Below, in pieces: positions 48,701-60,380 of a stretch of 64,000 bases of DNA; within the stretch, counting starts at the first letter, position 1; the number at the start of each line of letters is the position of its first letter. The position numbers and the translations under genes are program-made. The notes under the pieces are model-generated. The model had not been told where the DNA came from and searched no databases. It saw nothing but the letters and a program-made list of their open reading frames with translations. Location of the stretch: the NCBI RefSeq assembly GCF_900496995.4, contig NC_044012.1, forward strand, positions 21,924,759 through 21,988,758, written 5' to 3'. Origin of the DNA: Aquila chrysaetos chrysaetos (Eukaryota; Chordata; Aves; Accipitriformes; Accipitridae).

Positions 48701-51700
48701 GGGGGGTGCCGGGGGGGCCCCTAGAGCATCCTTGATACCAGGGAGGATGCAGGGCGAAGGGGAAGCTTTGGTCTGTGCTGCCTGCCGGGGGACTGGTACA
48801 AACTGGGTGTTATGGGGCTGGGTTGATTGGGAAATACCCTGTTCCCCTGGCACAGGTAGGGGATACCTGTGCCCCATCCCTGGGGGGGGTCACAGATGAG
48901 GTTTCTCTGCACCATGGTCCATGGTGGCCCCGAGCAGGGCTGGCATCCCCCAATATTTCCAATATTTATCTCCTATGGTGCCAATGCAGCTGGAAACACG
49001 CCTGGGGGTGGGTCCCATCACATCCGCACTGGACCCTTGTGTTGCGCCCAGCAGCACCCACCCATTCTACAGAAGGGAAAACTGAGGCACGGGGGGGGGG
49101 GACAGCGGCAGCACTGACCCCCTCCGTACCTGGCTGGTGATGTCCGAGGGCATGGGGGAAGGCGGTTTGGAGTAAGTAGCGTCCTGAGAGATGAAGCCGG
49201 AGTCGTGGGAGGAGACGCTGGAGAGGCGGGTGGCGGCGGCGGGGGGCTGCGCCAGGCTGCGGTAGCGATAGGTGGAACTGGGTGAGCAGGTCTGAGCCCC
49301 GCCGGGCCATGCCATGCCACCCTTGGCACTGCTAACGCTGCTGGGGGGGTGCCGGGGGGGGGGGATGGGGACACGCCGGAGGGGAGGACAAAGGAAGGAA
49401 AAGAGAGTTTAAGATGGAGGTTCGGAGGCGGCGGGGTCCGCGGGCAGCAAGCCCAGCACCCTACCCCACACCCCAACCTGGGGAAACTGAGGCACACTGT
49501 CTGTTTCCCTTCTGGGTTCCCCCAGTGGCAGGGGACAGGCTGAGCAACACGGCAAAGGTGACATGTTTGCCCCCTGACCCCCCCTGCACAGCTCACATCG
49601 TCCCCAAAACCCAGAGGACGTGCCAGGCACCCGTCCTGCCCCATAGGTCTACCAGCCCCGACCCTGCACCCGTCACAGTGCACCAAGACCAGTTCCTCCA
49701 CATTACTGGGGACCAGCTGGCCTTGATGTGCACCTTGTGAGCATCCCCAAGGGCCGTAAGCATCATTAGCCCCCTGGGGTTAATGAAGGGGGCTGGATTT
49801 CCAGGCAGTGTTAGGCGGGGAGCCCACCCCACCATACCTGCACATGCTGGACTTGCGGGAGCTGGAGCTGCTGGGCGAGGATGGGGGGGTCTGGTAGGAC
49901 CAGCTGTAGTCAGAACCCTTCAGGTCCTTGATCACCTGCAGGAAGGATGGGGTTTAGGCCCCCCAAAGATGCTCCCCCACTCCCCTGTCCCCACCTTTTA
50001 TTTCCCACCCCCCTCGCTGACCTGCTCGCTGGCGGGGGGCAATTTGTGGGGCTCAGCGGTGAGCACCACCAGGTCCTCGATGATGCCCTGCAGGTGGGTG
50101 ATCTCTCCCAGCATGGTGAGCTCCCCGTTCTGCGGCCAAGAAAAGGGGGAGCATCGGCACCCATCGGGCAGCAGCAACCTCCCCCGCTGCCGCAACCCCC
50201 TCCCGGCCCCCCCAGCGCTCACCACCACGGGCTGCAGGAAAGTGATGAAGGTGCAGAAACGACCCCGCTCCTCGATGAGGGCTTTGCGGACTGCCTGCTT
50301 CTCTGTCTCCTCCAGCAGCAGGTACATGTCGTTGACATCCTGCAGCGCATTGTCCAGCTGGGGTTGCAGGTCCCCCTTCCCTGCAAGACGGGGGTACCAT
50401 CAGCACCGGGTTCCTCCGACAGCCCCCCCACCCCCAGCAATGTGCTGAGGGTCCCATGGCCAAACCAAGGCCACCCCCTGGCTCCGGCTGGGAGATGTCA
50501 CCCCATCCTCACGTCCCAGAGGGTACTACGGGTTCCCCCCCCTCTCCGTGCTGGTATCCCAGGAGTGTCCGGGAGCACCCTCACCCCACGGCAGCCCCGG
50601 GGAGGGGGGGCTTCTTTGCCACCCCGTCCTCATCCCTGGCACTTGGGACCAGAGGACCTGCTGGGGTGCCACTGCTAAACTAAGCTAAAAGCAGGGGGGG
50701 TCGGCACAGGGAGCGGATGGATGGACGGACAGATGGACGGACTGAGGCAGCCCCAGGGAGACCAGGCAGGAGCGGAGCAGACGAGGAAGCAGAGAGGGGG
50801 CCGGGAGGGGTGTGGAGGGGGGGCAGCGGTTCACTTACCAAGCAGCTCTACAGGAAGGATGTGGAGGGGAGGGAAGAGAGAAGGAGACAGAGAAAACGTG
50901 TGAAAAGAGGCCGAGGGCCGGGACGCGCGCCCCTGCCTCCCCGCCACCCCCCCCAGGTCATGCTGGCACCCCCCTTTCTGTGGGGGGGGGCAGTGGGACC
51001 CCCTTGGTGCCCACCCCCACCCTGGTTGGCAGCCAGGGTGTCACATCTGGGATGCCCGCCCCGGCCAGGGGTGCCATGGAGGGGCTGGTGGGGGTACCCC
51101 CCCCCCAGGAGACCCCCCCCTCACCTTTGCGAGCCTTTTTCTGGAGCTTGAGGGTGTCGGAGGATTTTTTCTTGATCTCGTGGCGGGCTCGCTTGTACTC
51201 TGGGGGCACAGAAGTGCTGTCAGAGGGGACCCCCCCCCCAGCTGATGGGCGCAGCCCCCCCAGGACAGATCCAGCTCGGCCCAGCCGTACCTTTTGCGTG
51301 GTCTTTGTCCAGCTGGTTGGCAGTTTTCTTCCAGTCCTCAATCCTGTCCTGTAAAGGGTTTATCAGGCTCTCCATGAGGGCGCTGGAGCAGGGAGAGAGA
51401 AGCAGAAAGTGTGGGAGAGCACTGGAGCTGGGGTGGGGGGGAGCTGTGCCCCCCACCCTGGGCCCAGCCGACATCCAGCATCTCCTTCTTCAGAGAGGGA
51501 GGGAGGGCTGAGCCCGGCCAACTCATGTCACCGATGCCCTGGGGACGCTTACTTGGTGAACTGCCGGAGCTTGGCCTCGATGCTGCGGTGCCGCATGCAC
51601 ATGCGGGTCAGCGCGGAGCCGATGTCCCTCGTGGCACCTGGGAGCGGGGGAGCAAAACACTGCTAATGAGGGGCAGGGGACACCCCCACACTAGTCCCAG

Positions 51701-54700
51701 CCCAGTTTGTATACTGGGACCAGGCTGGTTCACAGCGGGGACAACCAGCGCTGGGATGCCTTGGGCTTTGGGAACACTTTGGGTCAGAGGTAGCTCACTT
51801 TTTCCCCCGATAAATGCACTTAATAAATAAATCAACATCCACTAACTAATAAATAAAGCACTAAATATCCCTTCCCACGGCTTCGAAATGAAAACCTGCT
51901 CCCATTTTTTTCCCAGTTTGTCTCAAATCCAGCGCTGGGGTGGGGCCAGGGAAGCAGGGGGCAAGGTACTCTGCAGCCGGCCAGGCACGCACCGAGAAAC
52001 CAGCCGGCCGGGAGCAAACAGCTCCAGGACCTGCTTCCCTCCCCAGCTCCATGCCAGGCAGCCGGCTGCGTCCCTCACCTCCAAGCACGATCCCGAGTGT
52101 ATAAAAAGGGAGTGAGAGCTCCCCGGGGAGATAGTTACCAGCAATGGAAAGCTGGAGCGTCCCTTTCTGGTGAACCCGCTGTTAACTCTGAAACCTAAGG
52201 ATGGCCACATGGTGGCAGTGCTGCTGGCAAATCTCAGGAAAAGCAGCAATCCGAAATCCCTGAGCGCAGGCTAGGGAGTGATATTCTGCCTTTCTCTCCC
52301 AAAAAAGCCTCCAAAGACACCTCCCACCCTTTGCAGGAGTTTTGGGCACCCCCCCCAGCACCCCAGCGCTGCAGAAACAGGGGAGCCTGTGTGTGGAGGG
52401 CCTTCTCCTCCTGTGCTGGGGTATTCTCCTAATCCCGCTCCTAATGCTCTTATCCTGGCTCCTGCTGTTCCTAATCCGATTCCCCTGCGCGCTCACGCGC
52501 CTCGTGTGAGGCCGCCAGCCGGCCCCCACCCAGTGCCTTGCCTCAGTTTCCCCATGCCACTGCTCTGCCTCCCCCCCCCCCCCCCAAAAAAAAGCAGGGA
52601 CATCCAGTGGTGTCCCCGAGATGCCACCACCTGGCACAGCACTACAGCGTGGCCCCCCATGATGCCAACTCCCGTGGTGCTGGTCACCAGCTGTCCCCAG
52701 CACCCCCCACTGTGTCCCCCCCTCCTCGCTTTTGGTGCCCGGGCTGGAGGGTTGCTGGGGAAGCCCCTAATCTCCCTGGTGCAGTGGGCCAGTGGGTTTG
52801 GAGGCAAAGCTGATCCCAGCTCAAGCTGCTGCCTCCTTCTCCTCCTCCTTCTCCTCCTCCTCCCCGCGCAGCTCCAGATGGCCTGGATGCCGCCAGTCTG
52901 CAAACCAGCCCGGGACCATCTGCTTGGCAGAAACCGAGCGGTGGGAAGTGGCTCCTTGCCACCACTGGGCACCCGGAGAGGGTGCGGGGGTCTGGCCCCC
53001 CCACCCCATAGCAGCGCAGTGGGGTGCCCCACCTGCAGCCTCAGCTCTTCACGTCACCTCCCCGGTGGGTTGGGGTTCGTCCCCGAAGCAGTCGAGCGTG
53101 GGGTCCTGCATCTCCCTCCATCTAATCCCCCTTCCCCAGAGCCCCCTGGCGCAGCCAAGACCCCTCCCGGACACCTCCCAGGTGGGTGCAGGGGACAAGG
53201 GGCACTGGGAGAGCGGCACAGCCCCAGATCTGGGTGCATCCCGGGGGGGCAGAGATGGGTGTGGGGGACCACGGCGCGAGGCCGCGCCACCCCGAATCTC
53301 CCCGCAAGCAAGCCAGCCCCACCAGAAGATGCCGGCGAGGGTGGGGACAGGTTGAACATGTCTCCATGGATGGTGGAGCTGCTGCTTGAAGCCCACCCAG
53401 CCCACAGGGGACACTCGCCACCCATCCCCCTGCCCGGGCAAACCTGGGGACACCCATCCCTCGGTGGGGAGGACCCTACCTCGGGTGTTGGTAGCCATGT
53501 CGGCCACTTTCTGGAAGGCATCCAGGAAGGCGACTGCGGCCAGCACCGTGGTCCTGGGGCGGAGAGAGCGAGGGGGGAGCTCAGCGGGCGCTGGGCACCC
53601 CGAGATTTGCCCGTGGTGGGGGAGGGGGTGTCCCCCGTGTCCCTCCCCCGGCCACTCACCTGAGCTGGGAGTGCAGCTTGGTGGCCTTTGAGTTGAAATC
53701 CTCCCAGATGGGGTAGGAGCTCTGCAAGGAGGGAAGGGGACAGTGAGAGCCGGAGCCCCTCGCCCCCCCTGCACCCCCTCCCCAGGCAGGGCAAATCCCC
53801 CCTTCACCGCTACGGAGAGATGGGGCAGCTCAGTGGCCGTGCCTGGCTGGGTGTGGCTTCTCTGGTGGCTAATAAAGGCTGAGCACAACCCTTTTGCCCT
53901 CCTGGGTTTTTCCCTTTCCCGTCTGGCCACGCAACCTCGTAGACCAGGGAGACCTTGGGATTTTGGGTGATCTCTTCCTCAAAGGGGTCAAGGCAGCTTA
54001 TGGGTTTGGAAATATGAGGGGAGGAAAGGAGCTGGTGCACAGGCAAACTTTGAGACCCTGGCCAGCAGCAGAGCAGAGCACCCCAGCGCCTGTGGCCTTC
54101 CCCAAAGCAGCAATGGCCAAAACCACCATCATGGAGGGCTCCAGCCCCACAGTGGGTAGCCCCAGTTCCCGGCTCATCCGAGCCCACGAGGACTGACGGG
54201 GCAGGAGGGAAGGTCTGGGGTCCCCCCAGCCCTGAATGGAGCAGTTGTGTGGGGACAAGGATAGGTCACAGGTGCTGGGGGTGCACCCCAGTGTCGTCCT
54301 GGTGAGGCCACCTCAGTGCTATCCTGGCCAGGCCATCCTGATGCCATCCCATTGAGGCTATCCCAGCAAGACCAGTCCCAGTGCCCTGGTGGTGAGGCCA
54401 TCCCAGGGCTGTCCCGGTGCCACCGTCCCAGTGAGGCCATCTCAGTGCTGTCCCAGTGAGGCCAGTCCTGGCAAGACCAGTCCCAGTAAGACCATCCTGG
54501 TGCCATCCCAGCGAGGCCTGTCCCAGTAATGCTGGCTCCAGTGCCATCCCACCAAGGCCAGTCCTGGTGCCATCCCAGCAAATCCATATGGCGAGGCCAT
54601 CCCAGTGCCACCATCCAAGCAAGGCCAGTCAGTGTTGTCCTGGTGAGGTTAATCCTGGTGCCATCTTGGCGAGGCCATCCCAGTGCCAGCCTGGCACAGC

Positions 54701-57559
54701 CAGTCCCAGTGCCACCACGCCGGTGGGGCTATCCAGGTGCCACGATCCCGGCGAGGCCATCCTGGTGCCATCCCAGCAAGGCTGCTCCCAGTGCCACCAT
54801 CCCAGCAAAGCCATACCAGTGAGGCCAGTCCTAGTGCCACCATCCTGGTGATGCCGTGCTGGTGCTGCCATCCCGGCGAGGCCAGTCCCGGTGCTGTCAT
54901 CCTGGTGAGGCCATCCTGGTGCCACCATCTGATGGCAGTGCCGGGGGCTTGCAAACTCCCCTAGGGTTGCCACCAGGCTGGGACATGGGCACCGGAGCTG
55001 GCTTTGCAGGACGTGGGTCACTGCACATCCCCGTGAGCCCAGCTTGGTGGCACCTCTGGGGACAGAGTTTGCACTGAGGGGGCACGGGACCAGCCCAGCG
55101 TTCTTTTTTGGGGACCACGAAAGCCCCAAGTTCCTCACGAGCCAGCAAGGAAGGGGTCTGAGGATGCCACTTCATGTGCCACTTGTGGCAGTGCCCTGGC
55201 TCAGGGCCATGAGTCCCCAGGGACTGCCATCGCTGGAGGGCAGGGCCACCATCCCAGGGCCACCTTCACCCGGCCACCCCAGCGAGGGCGAGTGGAGGAT
55301 CCCCCCAAACGAGGGGGCAGGTCGTGATGCCCCCAGCCCCCCATGGTACTGGGTGGGAAGAAGATGGGGATGAGGAGAACAGGGACAAGGACATGCCAAG
55401 GTCACCCAGGGACGCCAAGCATGCTGGAAGAGAGGCAACAGGAATGAAGCTGGCTTGGGGATGCTGCTGGCTCAGGGACTGCCACCAGGCTTTGCTGCCC
55501 AAGTCCTCCCCAACACAGGCCGAGGGGTGCCGAAAAGCCACCCACCACTGAAATAAGGTCCCTTTGCCCCCGCGTCCTGGCTGCTGGACCCTAAGCACAT
55601 TGCTGCCGTTGAATGCCATCAGCTCTTTGGGCAGGGGGTTATTTTTCCTCGTCCCCCAGCACCCACGCCAGGACACCCATATGGCTGGGAGATGGGGACA
55701 GGGACGAGGACTACACATACTTAGGGGCCACCGGCGCTGGGCTGGGGCTGTGGAGGGTACAAGCCAAGCGTGGTGGGGCTTTTTTCTTCTTCTTTATTAT
55801 TTTTTTCTCATCTTTCCTACCTATGAATGCCATGAAAATGAATCCAGCCCAGTTTCCTGGGGCACGCAGGCGCGGGACACCACGGTGAGGGGCTCCCGGC
55901 CCAACCACGTCCCGATGGGGCTGGGCACGTTGCTGTGTGGCTGTGCTGGCACCAGCCGGGTCGGTGATGGCTCCGGACTGCCTCATCCCCTCCACAGCCC
56001 CAGTGGGGGGAATGGGGAAACTGAGGCACGGGCTGTCCCCACCTCCACCCTGGGGGCGTGGGGCTCAGCGGGGTTGCCAGGAGGGGGTGGCTGGGGTGAA
56101 GGTATCTGGGCGGGCTGATCACCCTGGCACCCTTCCCCACCAGCCCTGGCCCCTACCGCCCTGGGGCTGGCGCCTGGAGAGAGCAGGGATTTTTTTCCCT
56201 CAAGGGCTTTTCTCCCAGCCCCGAGCCAGAGTCCAGCCCCGCGGAGCCACCACCACCCCTCGAAGGGGTTAATCTCCTTCTCAGCAAGGCTTTTTTTTTT
56301 TTTTTTTTTATCCCCCCCTCCCCTGCTTTGGCAATGACAGCATTGTCTGGACTGGGCTGCCGCAAGAAGAGAGGAAGAGGAGGAAGAGGAGGAGGAGGAG
56401 GAGGAGGAGGAGAAGGAGGAGGAGGAAGAGAGCTTTTGCCTTCCAAAAACGACTGGGGCTAAACCCCAACACCGGCGCTGGCAGTGGGAATTTCAGCCCC
56501 CCAAGATGAAGAAACCCGGCTGGTCCCCTCCTCCCCGCTCAGCCCCCAGATAAAAATGCCCCCCAGCATTTTTTTTTTTTTTGAAATGAAAACAAACAAA
56601 AAAAAGGCTTTTTTTTTTTTTTTTTTAAACATGGCCCCATCCTGCTCCCAGGGAGGGTGGAGGCGATGTCCCCTCCCTGGGTTGGGAAATGGGATCGAGG
56701 AGCCGGGGGACCTTTTTGTTCCATTGGTGCAAACCCCAGCAGGTCCGGCAGAAATCCAAGCTGGGGAGCGGAGGGTGGCGGGGGCAACGCGATGCCCAAA
56801 ACAGGCGGCGATGCCTGATGTGGGGCCGGCGGTACCTGACGTGGGGCAGCAATGCGTGGTCTGTGATACCCAACGTGGGGCTCCAGTACCCGACCTGGGG
56901 CTCCGGTACCCAGGGATGGATACGGGGCTGATACGGGGTTGCAATCACCAGCATGGGGAGTCCGATGCCCAACGCAGGGCCCTGATGCCCAATATAGGGT
57001 TGATGTGGGGTTCCAGCACCCAGTGCCAGGCTCTGACTCCCAAAGCGGGGCCCCGATGCCCGACGTGGGGCTCTGACACCCGGGCTTGATATGGGGCTGT
57101 GAGCCCCAGCGTGGGGCTCTGATACCTGGTGACGGATACAGGGCTGATGCGGGGCTGCGATCCCCAGCACGGGGGGGTCCGATGACCAACGCAGGACACC
57201 GATATGGGATTGATGGGGGGGGGTTCCAGCACCCAGCGCAAGGCTCCGACACCCGTTGTGGGGCCCCGCCACCGGACGCGGGGCTTGATGTGGGACTCCA
57301 ATACACGACACGGGGCCGCGATACCCACCGTGGGGCCGGACAGCAGAGCCCCGGTAACCCGCGGCGGGGTCCGGAACGGCGAAGCGGGGGCTGCCCGGGA
57401 TGGGGTGGGGGTGGGGGTGGGTGTGCGGGGGGAGCGCTGTCACGACAGCGGAACAGGGGGGCGGCGGGGGGCGACGGGTGGGATCCCTACCTTCATATCG
57501 TTGATGATGGCTTGGAAGAGGCCGCCGAGGGCTCCGCACTCCTTCTCCGCCGTCTCCAT
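45740..57559 (-). CDS. MTSS2: MTSS2 (MTSS1L), I-BAR domain protein
   Basis: Binds PI(4,5)P2-rich membranes and shapes protrusions, linking membrane to actin. Exons in transcript order: 57491-57559, 53660-53721, 53480-53553, 51553-51637, 51291-51382, 51125-51199, 50839-50847, 50223-50380, 50022-50129, 49838-49935, 49130-49340, 48186-48260, 47682-47858, 47419-47584, 45740-46512. Phases agree throughout and give 743 aa, close to the human length of about 747 as I recall. It starts METAEKECGALGGLFQAI. Residues 1 to about 245 form the IMD/I-BAR helical bundle (LLEETEKQAV, ITFLQPVV). A Ser-rich middle (TPPSSPSSSSSRKSS) follows, then a Pro/Ser/Thr-rich region. The C-terminus carries a WH2-like actin-binding segment DMLVAIRRGVRLRRT. 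The 47682 boundary could be off by one base. Confidence 0.96.
46600..47290. repeat. AC-rich minisatellite in the last MTSS2 intron
   Basis: Degenerate units around CCAACCATCACCATCACAAC and GATCACAACCAAACCCAAC, unit length roughly 20-45 bp, strongly strand-asymmetric (C and A on the + strand). It lies inside the intron 46513-47418. Confidence 0.85.
50839..50847 (-). other. MTSS2: 9-nt MTSS2 microexon
   Basis: AGCTGCTTG flanked by CTGTAG acceptor and GTAAGT donor in the transcript sense. It inserts Glu-Leu-Leu between KARK and GKGD and keeps phase, so skipping would simply remove three residues at the C-terminal part of the I-BAR domain. I recall ELL at this place in human MTSS1L, which supports it being real. 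Confidence 0.8.
54270..54945. repeat. Minisatellite in MTSS2 intron 1
   Basis: Around 25 degenerate units of 18-30 bp, of the form GAGGCCATCCCAGTGCCACC / GCGAGGCCAGTCCTGGTGCC. Located in the intron 53722-57490. Confidence 0.85.
56363..56430. repeat. GAG/GAA trinucleotide-like repeat
   Basis: About 68 bp of GGA/GAA triplets in MTSS2 intron 1. Confidence 0.9.
56810..57350. repeat. GC-rich minisatellite next to MTSS2 exon 1
   Basis: Units of about 20-30 bp of the form GATRCCCAACGTGGGGCTCC, changing gradually along the array. It ends about 140 bp inside the intron from the first coding exon. Confidence 0.85.
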
Positions 57560-58110
57560 CGCGGTGCTGCGGCAGCCCGGGGCGGGCGGCGCCGCCGGGG
57601 GAGGCCGCGGCGGCGGGCCAGGCTCAGCGGCGGCGGGGGGCGGGCGGCGCCCGGGCGGCGGCGGCGACGGCGGCGGCGGGGCGGCGGAGCGGAGGGGGGG
57701 GGGGCCGGGCGGGGCACGGCGAGGTGCATCGCCCCCCCCCTTTCCCCGGGGGTTTAGCGGACCCGCCGCCCCCCTTAAAAGTAGAAAGCCGCCCCCCCCC
57801 CCCCCAACTCCCGCCCTCCCCGGCAGCCGAGCGGAGAACGGAGCGCGGAGCGGAGAACGGAGCGGAGAGGAGCGGGGCGCGGAAAACGGAACCCCGGGGC
57901 GGCGGCGGCGGCGGCGGCGGGGGCGGAGCGGGGCGGGATCGGTGCGGCACATGCGCCGCCCGCCGCGGGGCCGGGCCGGGGGGGCTGGGGTGAAGCGAGG
58001 GGGGGCGCTGCGAGGGGGAAGCCCGAGGGATGCTCGGGGGGCGGCAGCGGGCACCCGGGGCCAGGCCCGGTGGCGCTCGGGGATGCGCTGGGAGCTGCTG
58101 CGGGGGGAGG
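57560..58110 (-). promoter_or_regulatory. MTSS2: MTSS2 CpG-island promoter and 5'UTR
   Basis: Very CpG-dense sequence directly upstream (rightwards) of the MTSS2 start codon, with CGG-rich runs, including about eight GGC/CGG triplets at 57898-57920, and no TATA box. The transcription start was not located. The 5'UTR must occupy part of this interval because the start codon exon continues into it. Confidence 0.65.
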
Positions 58111-59644
58111 AGCAGCTCCGGGAGCCCCAGGGCTGCAGTGAAGGGAGCCCCGAGGGATGGTCGGGAATGCTGGGACTGGGGTGCAGCCCCCGGGTTTGCT
58201 CACAGGGCAGGAGATGCTCTGGGGGTGCTGGGTGGGGATCGGGAGAGCCTCGGGGTGCACTCGGGGATGCTGGGCCTGGGGTAAGCATCGGGACCGCTAC
58301 GGGATCCTCGGGGGCAGCCCTAGACCCCTGGAGATGCGTGGGGGATGCTGCCTCCAGGCCACGGCTCCCTTTAGCCTCTCCAAGGGCTGTTTGACCCCCA
58401 CCGCCTTCCTTACCTGGGGAAGGCGCATGCCTACGTGTGCTGCGGGCAAGCGCCTTGATGCAGGCTGAAGTTTAACGCCCTCCGGGGTGATTATACAGCA
58501 GCTCTGAAACATCTTAAGGCACTCGATTACCAGAGAGCCGTGGGAAATGTGCGGCCTGCCAGCAGACAAGACCTTCTCCATAGCTATCCCGAGGCCCCAT
58601 CCCCAGCCTCCCGGGATCTGAGGGTGCCGGGCTGAGCCCCGACAGACCTCACTGCACCTCACGGTGAAACGATGCTCAGCTGGGGCTCAGGGCTCAGCCT
58701 GAGCCGCCTATTCCCCCTCCTGCCAGAAAAGCAGCCCTGATCCCCCGCCGGCGATGCCCCAGCGGCACTGCTCTGCTCTGGCCGGCGCTGGTCAAGAGCC
58801 ACCCATAAGGAAATGATTATGGCTCAGCGCTCCGGCAACCGGCTGGAATTTCTCCCCAGAAACCCTGTCCCTCGGTGTGGAAAGAGGCCACTCAGTGGCA
58901 GGGAGCCCGGCAGGAGCCATGGGCAGACCTCCGGGGCCGGCAGCAGCCCCAGCACATGCCGGCAATAACCCCGCAGTGGTTGGGGACAGGCAGCAGGGAT
59001 GCCCCTGGCACCCTGAGCGGTCAGCAGGCTTGGGAAGCCACCGTTCGCCCATCCTGAAGGGTTGGCTGTTAAAATTAACCCACCGTGACTGGGTTTGGAA
59101 AGCCCTTTCCCGGGAATGACAGGAATGTCTTTATCCCGGCCAAAGCAGCGTCGGTGCGGGGCTGTTCAGGGAACCCACAGCCAGAGCCCGGCTCCGCTGT
59201 AAACAGGCCAAGAGCCATAAAAACTCCACAAATTCCTCCAACCCCCCTTTCCCCAGCATCAGGTGAGGGCCTGAAACGCGCCAGGGATGCAACGGTGACC
59301 GCCCCCCAACTGCAGCAGCCCGGCATGTGCTGGCGGTGATGGTCCCTCGGTGCTGTGAGACGGGGCGAAGGCAGTGCCGACAGCTGCTCAGGGCCAGGAA
59401 AATGCCTGTCACCACACTGTGGTTTCGTGACCGTGGCCTGGAAGAATTTCGGCGGTGGTTTTTTTTCCTGCTGGGAAGAGGAGCAGCAGGAGAAGCCCTG
59501 CTCACTGGCAAGCCAACGTGGCAGGGCTGGGCCAGCCCAGGTCTCAGGGTTGAGCAAGATGCTCCATGCCATCCCCTGTTCTTGCCCTTTTTTTGGTTCC
59601 CCTTGGGACTGGATCCATGATGGGAAGCCCAGCTATGAGGAATG
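58111..59644. other. MTSS2-VAC14 intergenic region with AT-richer islands
   Basis: No exon recognised. Two islands stand out from the GC-rich background: 58455-58585 and 59040-59235 (containing TTAAAATTAACC, TGTCTTTATCCC and GCCATAAAAACT). They look like conserved regulatory elements, but this rests on composition and motif appearance only. Confidence 0.4.
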
Positions 59645-60380
59645 GGCTGCTCTGCATCGCTTGTTTATTTTATCGTGGGGAGCTTAAGTTAGGAACAAAG
59701 AATCGAGTCCGGGGCTGGGTGCGATGGGGGTCTCCGCTGCCCCCCATGCCCCCCGGTGCTGGCTGGGAGTTAAGGCTGCGCTGCCGTCCGTGCCAAGAGC
59801 TGGGGGCTCGGGGAGGGTGTATGGATGCGGGGAGGGGGCTGAGTGCCATGCACAAGAGTGTGAGTCCCTGGGTGAGATGCTGCAGGCAACCTCCAGCATG
59901 GCCTTGGAGCCAGAGGGTGGAAGTCGGGGTGGCGGGAGGCGGCCGGCGGCCCCGCGTGCTTGTTTTCCAGGGCGGGAGGCCAGGGGTTGCTCCCGTCTTC
60001 CCTTCCCCTCCGGTCTTGCTGGCAGGAGGCTGGGCGCTCAGCTGACAGTCACGGGGAAGGCATTAGCAAAGCAAAGGGGAGTTTCCTCGCCCTATTGCAA
60101 GAGAAGACAAGGTGCTTTCCCCTGGCCCTCTCCTCCTGCAACCCTTCCCCACATCCCCACATTGCCCATGGGAGAAGCCGGCACAGCCTGGGGGTCCCCC
60201 ACCATCCACAAGCACAGCGGGGAGAAAAACCAGCCCTGCGCCAAGCGCTCGCCCATCTCCCTCTGCCATTAAACCCACCAGATCCGCCGGCGGCCAGCAA
60301 CCGGTGTCCCCGTCCCCTGGTCCGCGTCCCCTGGTCCCTGCCCGAGCAACCGTGCACACCCGTGGCTGCCGCGGGGATGC
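59645..60380 (-). other. VAC14: VAC14 3'UTR
   Basis: Extends leftwards from the VAC14 stop codon. A polyadenylation signal in the transcript sense lies at 59664-59669 (TTTATT on the + strand), which would end the transcript near 59645. Confidence 0.6.

Noticed and set aside
51800-51870. AATAAATAAA clusters in MTSS2 intron 3
   Set aside because: They read as polyadenylation signals only on the + strand, where no transcript is known, and lie inside a - strand intron.
52170-52205. GTTAACTCTGAAACCTAAGGA in MTSS2 intron 3, resembling GTTAACTCTGAAGGCTAATGA of the IL34 tRNA blocks
   Set aside because: The match covers only about 20 bases and the flanks do not continue it, so a shared repeat family cannot be claimed.
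52278-53663. + strand frame of about 460 codons
   Set aside because: It runs antisense across MTSS2 exons 2 and 3 and GC-rich intron. Lack of stops is expected from the composition.
57204-58394. + strand frame of about 400 codons over the MTSS2 CpG island
   Set aside because: Arg/Gly/Ala/Pro-rich product of CpG-island sequence antisense to MTSS2 exon 1, with no recognisable protein.
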